Source of the DNA: Archaeoglobus veneficus SNP6
Lineage (GTDB): Archaea > Halobacteriota > Archaeoglobi > Archaeoglobales > Archaeoglobaceae
NCBI RefSeq assembly: GCF_000194625.1
Contig: NC_015320.1
Span: 1,038,612 to 1,102,611 of the forward strand
DNA length: 64,000 nucleotides
Direction of reading: 5' to 3'
A program made the translations under genes and the position numbers. Of the stretch, positions 33,904 to 41,882 are shown piece after piece. The stretch's first letter is position 1. The number at the start of each line of letters is the position of its first letter. Below the pieces are notes generated by a model. The model was not told the DNA's origin. It was given only the letters and a program-made list of their open reading frames with translations, and ran no database searches.

Positions 33904-35154
33904 ATGAGAATGACGTACTTTGTTGATGAATACCCGCCTTTCTTCAGAGGAGGCCTTGGCACCTATGCAATGGAGATAACAAGGCAGTTCGTAAAACTCG
34001 GCCACACCATTACTGTCTTTTCTCGCAATACGGGTGATGATCCAACGAGAGACGTGTGGCAGGGTGTAGAAGTTCATCGCCCACTCTTGATGGACATTGT
34101 CGATGTCCTGCCCGTTTACATACCTGAAGATATCAGGATGTGGCCGCTCGAGGCTCAGGAGTTCTTTGGCGAAACTCTGCTCTACAACTTTCTGTCTGCA
34201 TCAAAACTAATAAACAGACTTGTGGCCAGAGATGGGAGAAAGTTCGATATCATCGTGTCACACGACTGGCTTGCTGCCGTGGCGGGAATAATAACCAAGA
34301 AGAACTTGAACATTCCCTTTGTCTTCCATTTCCACTCAACAGAACAGGGTAGAACAGGCGACGGTTCTCCGACTGTAAAAGAAGTGGAGAGAATGGCCGG
34401 ACTGAAGGCAGACCTGATAGTCACCGTAAGCTACGCGATGAGGGACGAGCTTGTGAGTCTCGGCCATCCAGAGCACAAGATTCGTGTGGTCTATAACGGC
34501 GTCGATGCTGAGAAGTATAGGCCGAACAGATTTCCAGAAGAGGAAGTGAGGGAGTTTAGAAAGAAAATTGGCGTTGAAAACAGTCCAATGATTCTGTTCA
34601 TCGGTAGACTCGCGTGGGTTAAGGGGGCAGATACGCTCGTCAGAGCAATGCCGATTATATTAAGAGAAGTACCCAACGCAAAACTCGTTATACTTGGCAA
34701 GGGCGAGCAGGAAAGTCTGCTCGTTCAGCTCATAAATTCTCTTGGACTGCAAGACAGCGTTATAACTCACTTCAAGTATGTGAGTGAGGAGGAAAGGATG
34801 CTATACTACGCTGCCAGTGATGTTGTCGTTTTTCCATCGAAGTACGAGCCCTTCGGCATAGTCTGTACAGAAGCGATGGCCATGGGCAAACCCGTTGTCG
34901 CGGGAGCAAGGGGCACATCAGGATTGAAGGAACAGGTGGTTCCGACAGGGGAAAATGTCTGTGGATTCCACGTGAACCCTTACGACCCGGAGGACATAGC
35001 AAAATTTGTCGTCATACTACTGAATGACGAACAGCTAAGGCGTAAGATGGGGAAAAATGCGAGAAGAAGAGTTCTCGAGTGTTTTACGTGGGAAATAGCG
35101 GCGAGAAATACGATAAGTGTCTACAAAGAGGTAATGCAGGGTGATAATATATGA
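33904..35154 (+). CDS. GT-B glycosyltransferase (GT4/GT5-like), second copy
   Basis: 416 residues. F-F-R-G-G-L-G-T-Y-A-M-E-I-T (about 13-26), S-H-D-W-L-A-A-V-A (about 119-127) and F-H-F-H-S-T-E-Q-G (about 140-148) in the N-terminal domain; F-I-G-R-L-A-W-V-K-G-A-D (about 230) and K-Y-E-P-F-G-I-V-C-T-E-A (E-x7-E, about 310-321) in the C-terminal one. It resembles the neighbour but is longer and differs throughout, so it is an old paralogue. It probably builds or extends an alpha-glucan primer. GTGATACATG shows tight coupling with the gene before. Confidence 0.82.
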   Translation: MRMTYFVDEYPPFFRGGLGTYAMEITRQFVKLGHTITVFSRNTGDDPTRDVWQGVEVHRPLLMDIVDVLPVYIPEDIRMWPLEAQEFFGETLLYNFLSASKLINRLVARDGRKFDIIVSHDWLAAVAGIITKKNLNIPFVFHFHSTEQGRTGDGSPTVKEVERMAGLKADLIVTVSYAMRDELVSLGHPEHKIRVVYNGVDAEKYRPNRFPEEEVREFRKKIGVENSPMILFIGRLAWVKGADTLVRAMPIILREVPNAKLVILGKGEQESLLVQLINSLGLQDSVITHFKYVSEEERMLYYAASDVVVFPSKYEPFGIVCTEAMAMGKPVVAGARGTSGLKEQVVPTGENVCGFHVNPYDPEDIAKFVVILLNDEQLRRKMGKNARRRVLECFTWEIAARNTISVYKEVMQGDNI

Positions 35155-35354
35155 AATATATCGTGATATGTGTCAGGCTCGATGAGGAGAAAAAGAAAGA
35201 GCTTGAAATCAGGCTTAAGGAAATAAAAGGGTTCAAATGTATCATTCCCGGTCAACTTTCAGCTGAAATCATTTTTGAAGAGAAAGAAGTCGGGGAATGT
35301 CTCAGACTCCTCAAAGAAATGGATATTCCGGTTGAAAGAGTGGTTAACAGGTAG
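35151..35354 (+). CDS. Small protein of the glucan cluster, unknown function
   Basis: 67 residues; the ATG overlaps the glycosyltransferase stop by four bases. The pattern beta-alpha-beta-beta-alpha-beta (Y-I-V-I-C-V-R-L ... C-I-I-P-G-Q-L ... A-E-I-I-F-E ... V-G-E-C-L-R-L-L-K-E-M-D-I-P-V) suggests a small ferredoxin-like or ACT-like regulatory fold. No family is recognised. Its place inside the operon hints at a regulatory subunit. Confidence 0.55.
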   Translation: MKYIVICVRLDEEKKKELEIRLKEIKGFKCIIPGQLSAEIIFEEKEVGECLRLLKEMDIPVERVVNR

Positions 35355-35381
35355 TTTTCGAAGGTATTGGGATGGTGCGTC

Positions 35382-37100
35382 TTGATAGGTTTTGGAAGAG
35401 AACTCAAAGACTATAGCTTTGCGAGCAGAAGAGAGTTTATACTGGTTAGTGGAAACGCTTATTGTTCCTCCTCACTCGCAGGAAACACGAGGAAATACCA
35501 TGGCCTTCTCGTATGCAACGGCAGAGTTTACCTCTCAGCTCTCGATGAATTCGTAAATGGCAGACGCATTTCTTCTGCAAGGTATGCTGACTGCATATGC
35601 GATGAAGGGCTCGAGTTCATCCAGGCTTTCGGCCTTTATCCTCCCACATTCCATTACTTTATCGATAGTACGGCAGTGAGAAAAACGATAAGCTTTGATG
35701 GGGCTGTGAGAATTACCTACGACGTCTGCGGGAAAGCAGATATAGCTGTCGTACCTCTCGTAGCAGATAGAGGTGTTCACAAAACGAGGAAGACTTTTGA
35801 CTTCAGGCAGAAAAAGATTGGGAACGGCGTCTCTGTGGGAAAGCTCACGATTAAATCCAGTGCAGACTTTTACGAGAATCCAGACGTTTACTGGAACGTG
35901 TTTTACGAAAGGGATTTCGAGAGAGGCTATGAATGCGTTGAGAACCTTTACACCCCGGGACGTTTCATCGCGAGAGTTAGCAACGGCAGCTTCGAGATAG
36001 TTGCAAATGTTGATGGCTGCGAAATATATGAATCCTTGGCTGAAAATCAAAAGGCGAGGAGTGCGATAGAATGCCTCGAATTAGCAGCAAACAGCTTCGT
36101 CGTTGGAGATACGATCTACGCAGGCCACCACTGGTTTGCCGAACCATGGGGAAGGGATACATTCGTAAGCCTTCCTGGACTGCTTATTGAGAGGAGCAGA
36201 TTAGATGTAGCGAGGAAGGTTTTCAAATTTTTTGCGACTCGCATGAAACGTGGCCTAATACCAAACAGGACATCCAGCGAGGTATCCGACGTTTCAGACC
36301 AATCGGATTGTTACAATTCCAGCGATGCATCTCTCTGGTTCGTTTATGCTCTCGAGAAGTACCTTGAGAAGACGGGAGATACTGAATTTGTCGAAAAAAT
36401 GAAGCCATACGTCGAGGATATTGTTGTCCGCTACCCTGAAAGTGGAGTTGCAGAACTTGATAAAGGTTTGATCTCTGTCAGGGCATGTAGTACATGGATG
36501 GATACGCGCTTCACACCAAGGGAAGGAAAGCCAGTTGAGGTCAACGCCCTGTGGATCAACACCCTCAGATTTGCGGACAGAATCGGAATACACTGCCCGG
36601 ACTCATCCGTAAAGGCTGAAAAAGCATTTCGTAGATTCTGGAATCCAAAGAAGGGCTGTTTTTACGATGTGATAGACCCTTACGACGATTCTATAAGGCC
36701 AAGTCAGGTCATAGCCGTTGCACTCAATACAGCTGATGAAGGAAAGGCTACCAGCATCCTCGAAGTTGTAGGAAAGGAACTACTAACGCCTTACGGCCTC
36801 AGAACCCTTTCACCAAGAGATAAAAGGTACATCGGGAGGTTTAGAGGAGATGAATCGTATCACAACGGCTGTGTCTGGCCTTGGCTGCTTGGGTTTTACG
36901 TCGAGGCTCTGCTTAATCATGGCTGGGCAAAAGACAGGTTGCAGCTACTAATTGCGCCTCTGCTCGAGCACGTCAGAGATGTGGGCTTGGGAACTATTTC
37001 CGAAATTTTTGATGGTGATGCTCCGCACGAACCAAATGGATGTATATCACAGGCGTGGAGCGTTGCCGAAGTTATCAGGGCTTACAGATTGCTGGAGTGA
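35382..37100 (+). CDS. Glycogen debranching enzyme (amylo-alpha-1,6-glucosidase, GH133-like)
   Basis: 572 residues from TTG 35382 behind GGGATGGTG; TTG 35367 is an alternative. The N-terminal domain begins F-A-S-R-R-E-F with N-T-R-K-Y-H-G-L-L; the catalytic (alpha/alpha)6 barrel has A-G-H-H-W-F-A-E-P-W-G-R-D-T (about 250-263), S-S-D-A-S-L-W-F (about 315) and T-W-M-D followed by G-K-P-V-E-V-N-A-L-W. It removes alpha-1,6 branches from glycogen. Last of the operon; the GalT-like gene converges with it 10 bases away. Confidence 0.88.
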   Translation: MIGFGRELKDYSFASRREFILVSGNAYCSSSLAGNTRKYHGLLVCNGRVYLSALDEFVNGRRISSARYADCICDEGLEFIQAFGLYPPTFHYFIDSTAVRKTISFDGAVRITYDVCGKADIAVVPLVADRGVHKTRKTFDFRQKKIGNGVSVGKLTIKSSADFYENPDVYWNVFYERDFERGYECVENLYTPGRFIARVSNGSFEIVANVDGCEIYESLAENQKARSAIECLELAANSFVVGDTIYAGHHWFAEPWGRDTFVSLPGLLIERSRLDVARKVFKFFATRMKRGLIPNRTSSEVSDVSDQSDCYNSSDASLWFVYALEKYLEKTGDTEFVEKMKPYVEDIVVRYPESGVAELDKGLISVRACSTWMDTRFTPREGKPVEVNALWINTLRFADRIGIHCPDSSVKAEKAFRRFWNPKKGCFYDVIDPYDDSIRPSQVIAVALNTADEGKATSILEVVGKELLTPYGLRTLSPRDKRYIGRFRGDESYHNGCVWPWLLGFYVEALLNHGWAKDRLQLLIAPLLEHVRDVGLGTISEIFDGDAPHEPNGCISQAWSVAEVIRAYRLLE

Positions 37101-37110
37101 TTGGAGGCAT

Positions 37111-38241
37111 TTATATCTCACTTCTAAGCTCCTCCACAAGCCTGAAGGGATCACTCGCAACGACAGAAGTTCCAGCATAAAGCTCCATTCCACCTACGTC
37201 TGCAGTTCTGCTCGAAGGATCGCCCCTGTCAACGATTCTCGTGATGAAGATATCTTCAGAGCCAAGTGGCGGCATGAAAACAGCAACGTTAAAGCTCCTG
37301 ACTCCGAGCCTGTGATAACACTTCAGGACGAGACCTATCGCCTCTGCAAGGCCAGATATTCCACTGGAAATCATAACGACCTCTTTCTCCTTTACTGGAG
37401 TTAGGTATGCCATAATCTTAATGCTCTCAAGCATGAAACCAAGTCCGAGAGCCTCGTGAATTGCGTAAACATCTTCGAAGTACTCTGAGCCGTATATTTT
37501 CGCATACCACTTCCTTACGTTCTCATAGAACTCCTGTCTCCCGTAGGGCTCCCTCGATATAAGAGCCTGGGCGTGGCCATGTATTATGCTCGCTCCAGCC
37601 CTCCAGAGACAGTTCCACATGAAAAACGGATAAATCGCCCTGCTGTCGTACTCGTTCGCTTTTCTGAACCACTCAAAAGCTACGTCGAGGTAATCGGCTA
37701 TTTTCTCCGCTTCGCAAACAAAGGGGTCGTGGCCTTTGAATATTATAACCGCATGCAGGTAGTCATACTTGGCTATGTTGCTCGCTGTTATGCAGTGTTT
37801 TCCCTCTATCCTGCCAAAGGCATCTGCTGGAGTTCTCTCTTTGGGATTGCAGAACGGACAACCTTTGCTCTCTTCAATCATTCGGTGAGTATCTTCGCTG
37901 ACTTTTGCATCTATCGGCCTCTTTGCCCTCAGTTCGTTGAAGAGGGTACTTTCATAAGTTACCTTGTTTGTAACCCTGACTATGCGCTGCTCCTCGCACT
38001 CACCGAATCTTGCAGTTGTCCATTCTCTCATCGCGTCCGGCAGCACAAGCCTGCCTGTTTCAATGTAGAAGCGATATATTCGATAAAAAAGTGATCTTTC
38101 AGCGTTTTTAAGGCTTTCAACGAGTTTCGGAAGGTCTGTAATTGAGTTTGAATTCCGCGAAGCCATAGCAGATAGTTTTTCTGGAGAATAGTTTAACTTT
38201 TCCTGTGGTTCCGGAATAACTTGTGGGCTCAACCTACACAT
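37111..38241 (-). CDS. GalT-like nucleotidylyltransferase (HIT superfamily)
   Basis: 376 residues from ATG 38241; ATG 38166 gives a protein 25 residues shorter, and the first 25 residues look unlike the rest. Zinc pair G-C-P-F-C (about 126-131) and active site H-G-H-A-Q (about 216-220; GalT has H-P-H-x-Q). It likely moves a nucleotidyl group between sugar-1-phosphates, for example galactose-1-phosphate or glucose-1-phosphate, serving the adjoining glucan genes. It could also be an ADP-/UDP-glucose phosphorylase. Confidence 0.7.
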   Translation of the reverse strand: MCRLSPQVIPEPQEKLNYSPEKLSAMASRNSNSITDLPKLVESLKNAERSLFYRIYRFYIETGRLVLPDAMREWTTARFGECEEQRIVRVTNKVTYESTLFNELRAKRPIDAKVSEDTHRMIEESKGCPFCNPKERTPADAFGRIEGKHCITASNIAKYDYLHAVIIFKGHDPFVCEAEKIADYLDVAFEWFRKANEYDSRAIYPFFMWNCLWRAGASIIHGHAQALISREPYGRQEFYENVRKWYAKIYGSEYFEDVYAIHEALGLGFMLESIKIMAYLTPVKEKEVVMISSGISGLAEAIGLVLKCYHRLGVRSFNVAVFMPPLGSEDIFITRIVDRGDPSSRTADVGGMELYAGTSVVASDPFRLVEELRSEI

Positions 38242-38331
38242 TTCACTTTCACACCACTGTCAATAAAGAAATACATGTTAAGGAGTGAATGGTAAGGTAC
38301 TGGAGGTCGCTCTGGGGAATACCCAAACCAT

Positions 38332-38344
38332 TGCATCCGATGCA
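38332..38344 (+). promoter_or_regulatory. Inverted repeat upstream of the ribonucleotide reductase promoter
   Basis: TGCATCCGATGCA (6-1-6 palindrome), also a direct repeat of TGCATCC at a 9-base step. It lies just before the putative TATA TAATATTAA (38360-38368). A second small repeat GGGAATACCC (38315-38324) is nearby. Candidate operator. Confidence 0.35.
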
Positions 38345-38410
38345 TCCACTAAAAGTATCTAATATTAACGAACAAAATTCAACTGGCTGTTCGAATTAGA
38401 GGTGATTAGC

Positions 38411-40660
38411 ATGGAGCTGACAAAAACTGCTGAAGTTGTGCTCAAAAAGCGTTATCTCCTGAAAGATGAGGAGGGAAACGTGATAGAAACACCAGAGCAG
38501 ATGCTCTGGAGAGTAGCCAATGCAATAGCTCAGCCTGAGGAGAAGTACGGAGGAGATGTCGAAAAGACTGCAAAGCAGTTTTTTGAGATGATGGATAACC
38601 AGCTCTTTATGCCCAATTCGCCAACCCTCATGAATGCTGGAACTGAACTCAATCAGCTCTCAGCCTGCTTTGTTATCCCCGTCGATGATTCAATTGACGG
38701 GATTTTCAAAGCCCTCTGGGACATGGCGAAGGTCCAAAAATCTGGCGGGGGCACGGGCTTTTCCTTCTCAAGGCTCAGGCCGAAGGGAGATATAGTGAAA
38801 TCAACAATGGGTGTTGCAAGCGGCCCAGTCAGCTTCATGAAGATATTTGATGCCGCTACGGAGCAGATAAAGCAGGGTGGCAAAAGGCGTGGAGCGAACA
38901 TGGGTGTCCTTAATGTTCATCATCCCGACATCGAGGATTTCATCACTGCAAAGTGGGAAGAGGGTGTGCTGCGAAATTTCAACATCAGCGTTGCCGTAAC
39001 CGATGCGTTCATGGAGGCCTTGAAGAACGATGCAGAGTACGAGCAGATAAATCCGAGGACGGGAGAGGTCGTGAGGAAGGTTCCCGCGAGGAAGATATTC
39101 AACCTGATTGTGGAAGGGGCATGGCGTAACGGTGAGCCGGGAGTTGTGTTCATAGACACAATAAACAGGCACAATCCCACACCACACATTGGAATGATCG
39201 AAGCCACGAATCCCTGCGGTGAACAGCCGCTCCTTCCATACGAATCCTGCAACCTTGGCTCGATAAACGTGTCGAAGTTCGTTAAGAATGGAGATATTGA
39301 CTGGGACTGGCTCAGGGAAATAGTATGGCTTGCTGTTAGATTCCTCGACAACGTCATCGACGTGAACAACTACCCGCTTCCAGAAATCGAGAAGATGACT
39401 CTTGCAAACAGAAAGATTGGTCTCGGCGTAATGGGTTTTGCAGACCTGCTCTTCAAGCTGAAAATTCCATACGACAGCGAAGAAGGTATTGCTCTGGCAG
39501 AAAAGCTGATGTCCTTCATTCAGGAAGAGTCTCACAAAGCTTCTCAGGCCCTGGCAGAGGAAAGGGGTGTATTCCCCAACTGGAAGGGCAGCACGTGGGA
39601 GAAAAAGGGCATAAAGATGAGAAATGCTACAACAACAACGATAGCTCCAACAGGCACCATAAGTATAATTGCTGGCTGCTCAAGCGGAATTGAACCCGTT
39701 TACGCCCTTGCGTTCAAGAGAATGCACATACTCGACGGCGAGGAGTTCTTCGAAATAAATCCGATATTTGAGGATACACTGAGGCAGCTGGGCCTTTACA
39801 GCGATGAGTTAATAGCGAAGGTTGCAGAAGAGGGGAGTATCCAGGACATCCCGGAAATACCGAAGGAAATCAAGCGCATATTCAAGTGTGCTCTCGACAT
39901 TGCTCCGGAGTGGCATGTGAGAATGCAGGCAGCTTTCCAGAAGTACACTGACAATGCTGTTTCAAAGACCATAAACATGCCCAACCACGCAACTCGCAAG
40001 GATGTTGAAAAGGCGTTCCTGCTGGCCTACGAACTCGGCTGCAAGGGTATAACGGTATACAGAGATGGAAGCAGGGAGGAACAGGTTCTCAAAACAAAGA
40101 AAGCAGAAAAGAAGGAGTTCAGGCCGATAAAGCCCACAGGCTATGTTGAGCCAAGGCCGAGGCCAAAGATAACCACTGGCAGAACAATCGAAACTCGCAC
40201 CGGCTGCGGAGCCCTTTACGTGACGATAAATGAGGATGAGTACGGGATAGCTGAGGTCTTCGTCCAGCTCGGCAAGAGTGGTGGCTGTGCCGCATCACAG
40301 ACCGAGGCGATCGGCAGGTTACTCAGTGTTGCGTTAAGAAGCTGGATTAACCCCGAAGCATTGATAAGACAGCTCAAAGGCATTCGCTGCCCGTCCATAG
40401 GTTTCGACAATGGAGAAATTATAACCTCTTGCGCTGACGGCGTCGCGAAGGTGCTTGAGAAGTATCTGAAGGGAGAATACAAGCGAATAAAGGTTGCCAT
40501 TGATGGAATAAAGCCGCTGACGGAGTTTGTGGAAGGAGAGGAGAAAGAAGAGCACAAAACCAAGCTCATAGGTGGTGTGTGCCCCGAATGCGGTAACGTG
40601 CTGGAGTACGGCGAAGGCTGCATGACGTGCAAGATGTGCGGCTTTACGAAGTGTGGCTAA
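38411..40660 (+). CDS. nrdJ: Ribonucleoside-diphosphate reductase, adenosylcobalamin-dependent (class II)
   Basis: 749 residues from ATG 38411 (SD GAGGTGAT directly before; GTG 38402 also in frame). Catalytic set N-P-C-G-E-Q-P-L-L-P-Y-E-S-C-N-L-G (radical Cys and Glu) with the disulfide Cys in Q-L-S-A-C-F. The C-terminal zinc/redox tail is C-P-E-C-G ... C-M-T-C-K-M-C-G-F-T-K-C. It makes deoxyribonucleotides with B12, without oxygen. No intein is present, although many archaeal homologues carry one. Confidence 0.93.
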   Translation: MELTKTAEVVLKKRYLLKDEEGNVIETPEQMLWRVANAIAQPEEKYGGDVEKTAKQFFEMMDNQLFMPNSPTLMNAGTELNQLSACFVIPVDDSIDGIFKALWDMAKVQKSGGGTGFSFSRLRPKGDIVKSTMGVASGPVSFMKIFDAATEQIKQGGKRRGANMGVLNVHHPDIEDFITAKWEEGVLRNFNISVAVTDAFMEALKNDAEYEQINPRTGEVVRKVPARKIFNLIVEGAWRNGEPGVVFIDTINRHNPTPHIGMIEATNPCGEQPLLPYESCNLGSINVSKFVKNGDIDWDWLREIVWLAVRFLDNVIDVNNYPLPEIEKMTLANRKIGLGVMGFADLLFKLKIPYDSEEGIALAEKLMSFIQEESHKASQALAEERGVFPNWKGSTWEKKGIKMRNATTTTIAPTGTISIIAGCSSGIEPVYALAFKRMHILDGEEFFEINPIFEDTLRQLGLYSDELIAKVAEEGSIQDIPEIPKEIKRIFKCALDIAPEWHVRMQAAFQKYTDNAVSKTINMPNHATRKDVEKAFLLAYELGCKGITVYRDGSREEQVLKTKKAEKKEFRPIKPTGYVEPRPRPKITTGRTIETRTGCGALYVTINEDEYGIAEVFVQLGKSGGCAASQTEAIGRLLSVALRSWINPEALIRQLKGIRCPSIGFDNGEIITSCADGVAKVLEKYLKGEYKRIKVAIDGIKPLTEFVEGEEKEEHKTKLIGGVCPECGNVLEYGEGCMTCKMCGFTKCG

Positions 40661-40691
40661 TTTATTTACGTATCTTTTCCAATTTTTAGAT

Positions 40692-41240
40692 GTGAAAGCC
40701 CACGTCATAGAAGTTTACACCATAGGCCACTCCAACAGAACCATTGCAGAATTCGTGAGATTGCTAAAGAAGTATGGAATTCAGACCTTGGTTGATGTCA
40801 GGAGATTTCCCACTTCGAAGCATGAGCACTTCAAAAAGGAGAGACTCGAAGAAATACTCGCAAAAGAAGGCATCGAATACTTCTGGATGAGCGAGCTCGG
40901 TGGATACAGGAGAAATGGCCTGAAGGACTCACCAAACATCGCAATAAAATCAAAGGGCTTTAGAAACTACGCAGACTACATGACGAGTGACGAGTTCAAA
41001 AAAGCCATTAGCAGGCTTATAAAAATAGCTTCGGAGAAGAGAGTGGCGATAATGTGTGCGGAGCGCTTCTTCTGGCGATGTCACAGAAAGTTCATCTCAG
41101 ACTACCTGACAATGAGAGGGGTAAAGGTTGTCCATATAATCAACGATAGAGTACGTATTCACAGGCTCTCAGCTCAAGCGAGAATAGTAGGCGAGAACCT
41201 GATATATGACGTCGTAGAAAACGATATTCCCTACCAATAG
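40692..41240 (+). CDS. DUF488 family protein
   Basis: 182 residues from GTG 40692; an ATG further up (40653) overlaps the reductase gene and adds 13 unlikely residues. Family marks Y-T-I-G-H-S-N-R-T (about 9-17), V-D-V-R-R-F-P (about 35-41), S-E-L-G-G-Y-R and C-A-E-R-x-F-W-R-C-H-R (about 118-129). DUF488 proteins are small, with conserved Cys/Arg residues, and of unknown function. It follows the class II reductase by about 31 bases. Confidence 0.78.
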   Translation: MKAHVIEVYTIGHSNRTIAEFVRLLKKYGIQTLVDVRRFPTSKHEHFKKERLEEILAKEGIEYFWMSELGGYRRNGLKDSPNIAIKSKGFRNYADYMTSDEFKKAISRLIKIASEKRVAIMCAERFFWRCHRKFISDYLTMRGVKVVHIINDRVRIHRLSAQARIVGENLIYDVVENDIPYQ

Positions 41241-41373
41241 CCCAATTTCTGTATGCCAAATGCAAATGATGGTTCATGGGCTGGCAAAAATATCCCCATC
41301 ATCTTCAGTCTGTACATCCCGAACCTATCCTTCACTCAATGAAACGGGGCATGGTTTTGCTTGCTACCACCTA
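41241..41373 (+). other. Intergenic stretch before the histone promoter
   Basis: No gene is seen. ATGATGG (about 41267) and CCATCAT (about 41296) form a 7-bp inverted repeat around a 23-base spacer; a D'/C'-like arrangement (CTGA, then ATGATGG) appears on the minus strand but lacks a fitting C and D box. Nothing firmer can be called. Confidence 0.25.
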
Positions 41374-41487
41374 AAAATTTATATAAGAGAAGTGACGAAA
41401 AATGTGAGTAAGGAGGTCGGATTTAACGCCGACCGGAGGAAGTACTAAGTTGGATATGGAGTATAGGATGTGTGGAGGTGAGCATAA
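41374..41487 (+). promoter_or_regulatory. Histone promoter and structured 5' leader
   Basis: TATA TTTATATAAG (41378-41387) gives an expected start near 41405-41412, leaving a leader of about 75-85 bases. The leader has a hairpin GGTCGG (41415-41420) / CCGACC (41429-41434), two further SD-like words (AAGGAGG, CGGAGGA), a 14-codon open frame GTG 41404 to TAA 41448, and the proper SD GGAGGTGAG (41475-41483) before ATG 41488. Leaders this long are unusual where most genes look leaderless or short-led. Confidence 0.55.
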
Positions 41488-41691
41488 ATGGAACTACCCC
41501 TTGCCCCGGTTGAGAGAATTATAAGAAACGCCGGAGCGCCGCGTGTTAGCGAGGCTGCCAAGAAGGCGCTTGCAGAGGCTATTGAAGACTACGCGTTGCA
41601 GGTTGCAAAGAAAGCTGTTGAGCTTGCAGCTCACGCGGGAAGAAAGACGGTTAAGGCAGAAGACATCAAGATGGCCGCAAAGGAGCTGTAA
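41488..41691 (+). CDS. Archaeal histone
   Basis: 67 residues, a single histone fold: [19 protein letters not shown] at the start, then the long middle helix and [13 protein letters not shown] at the end. It is a DNA-wrapping protein forming dimers and longer stacks, with no tail. Its own strong promoter and structured leader are described separately. A T-rich terminator follows. Confidence 0.95.
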   Translation: MELPLAPVERIIRNAGAPRVSEAAKKALAEAIEDYALQVAKKAVELAAHAGRKTVKAEDIKMAAKEL

Positions 41692-41745
41692 TTTTTCAAA
41701 TTTCCTTTTTTTACTTTTATCTTCTGCTGTTTTTTCAAAGTTTTC
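41692..41745 (+). terminator. T-rich terminator after the histone gene
   Basis: TTTTTCAAATTTCC then TTTTTTTACTTTTATC and a later TTTTTTC run directly after the stop; typical archaeal oligo-T termination. Confidence 0.55.
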
Positions 41746-41850
41746 TGTGGATGTTATGTAAGAAATGTTTTACCTTCGTAATAAGTTTGAAAAGATTATG
41801 ATATTTTCTGGCTATTTTAACGGTTTTTAATGATTTTGGAAAAACCAGTA

Positions 41851-41880
41851 AAATTATATACCGTCCGGGTGTAGCTACAC
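41851..41880 (+). promoter_or_regulatory. TATA box and 12-bp palindromic operator of the FAD/Fe-S oxidoreductase gene
   Basis: AAATTATATAC (41851-41861) as TATA, then the perfect palindrome GTGTAGCTACAC at 41869-41880, two bases before ATG 41883. For a leaderless mRNA the palindrome covers the transcription start, the usual place for a repressor. Confidence 0.6.
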
Positions 41881-41882
41881 AT

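Noticed and set aside
41260-41448. 62-codon frame before the histone gene
   Set aside because: Its upstream part precedes the TATA box and has no protein character; only the last 14 codons (from GTG 41404) lie in the leader and are mentioned there.
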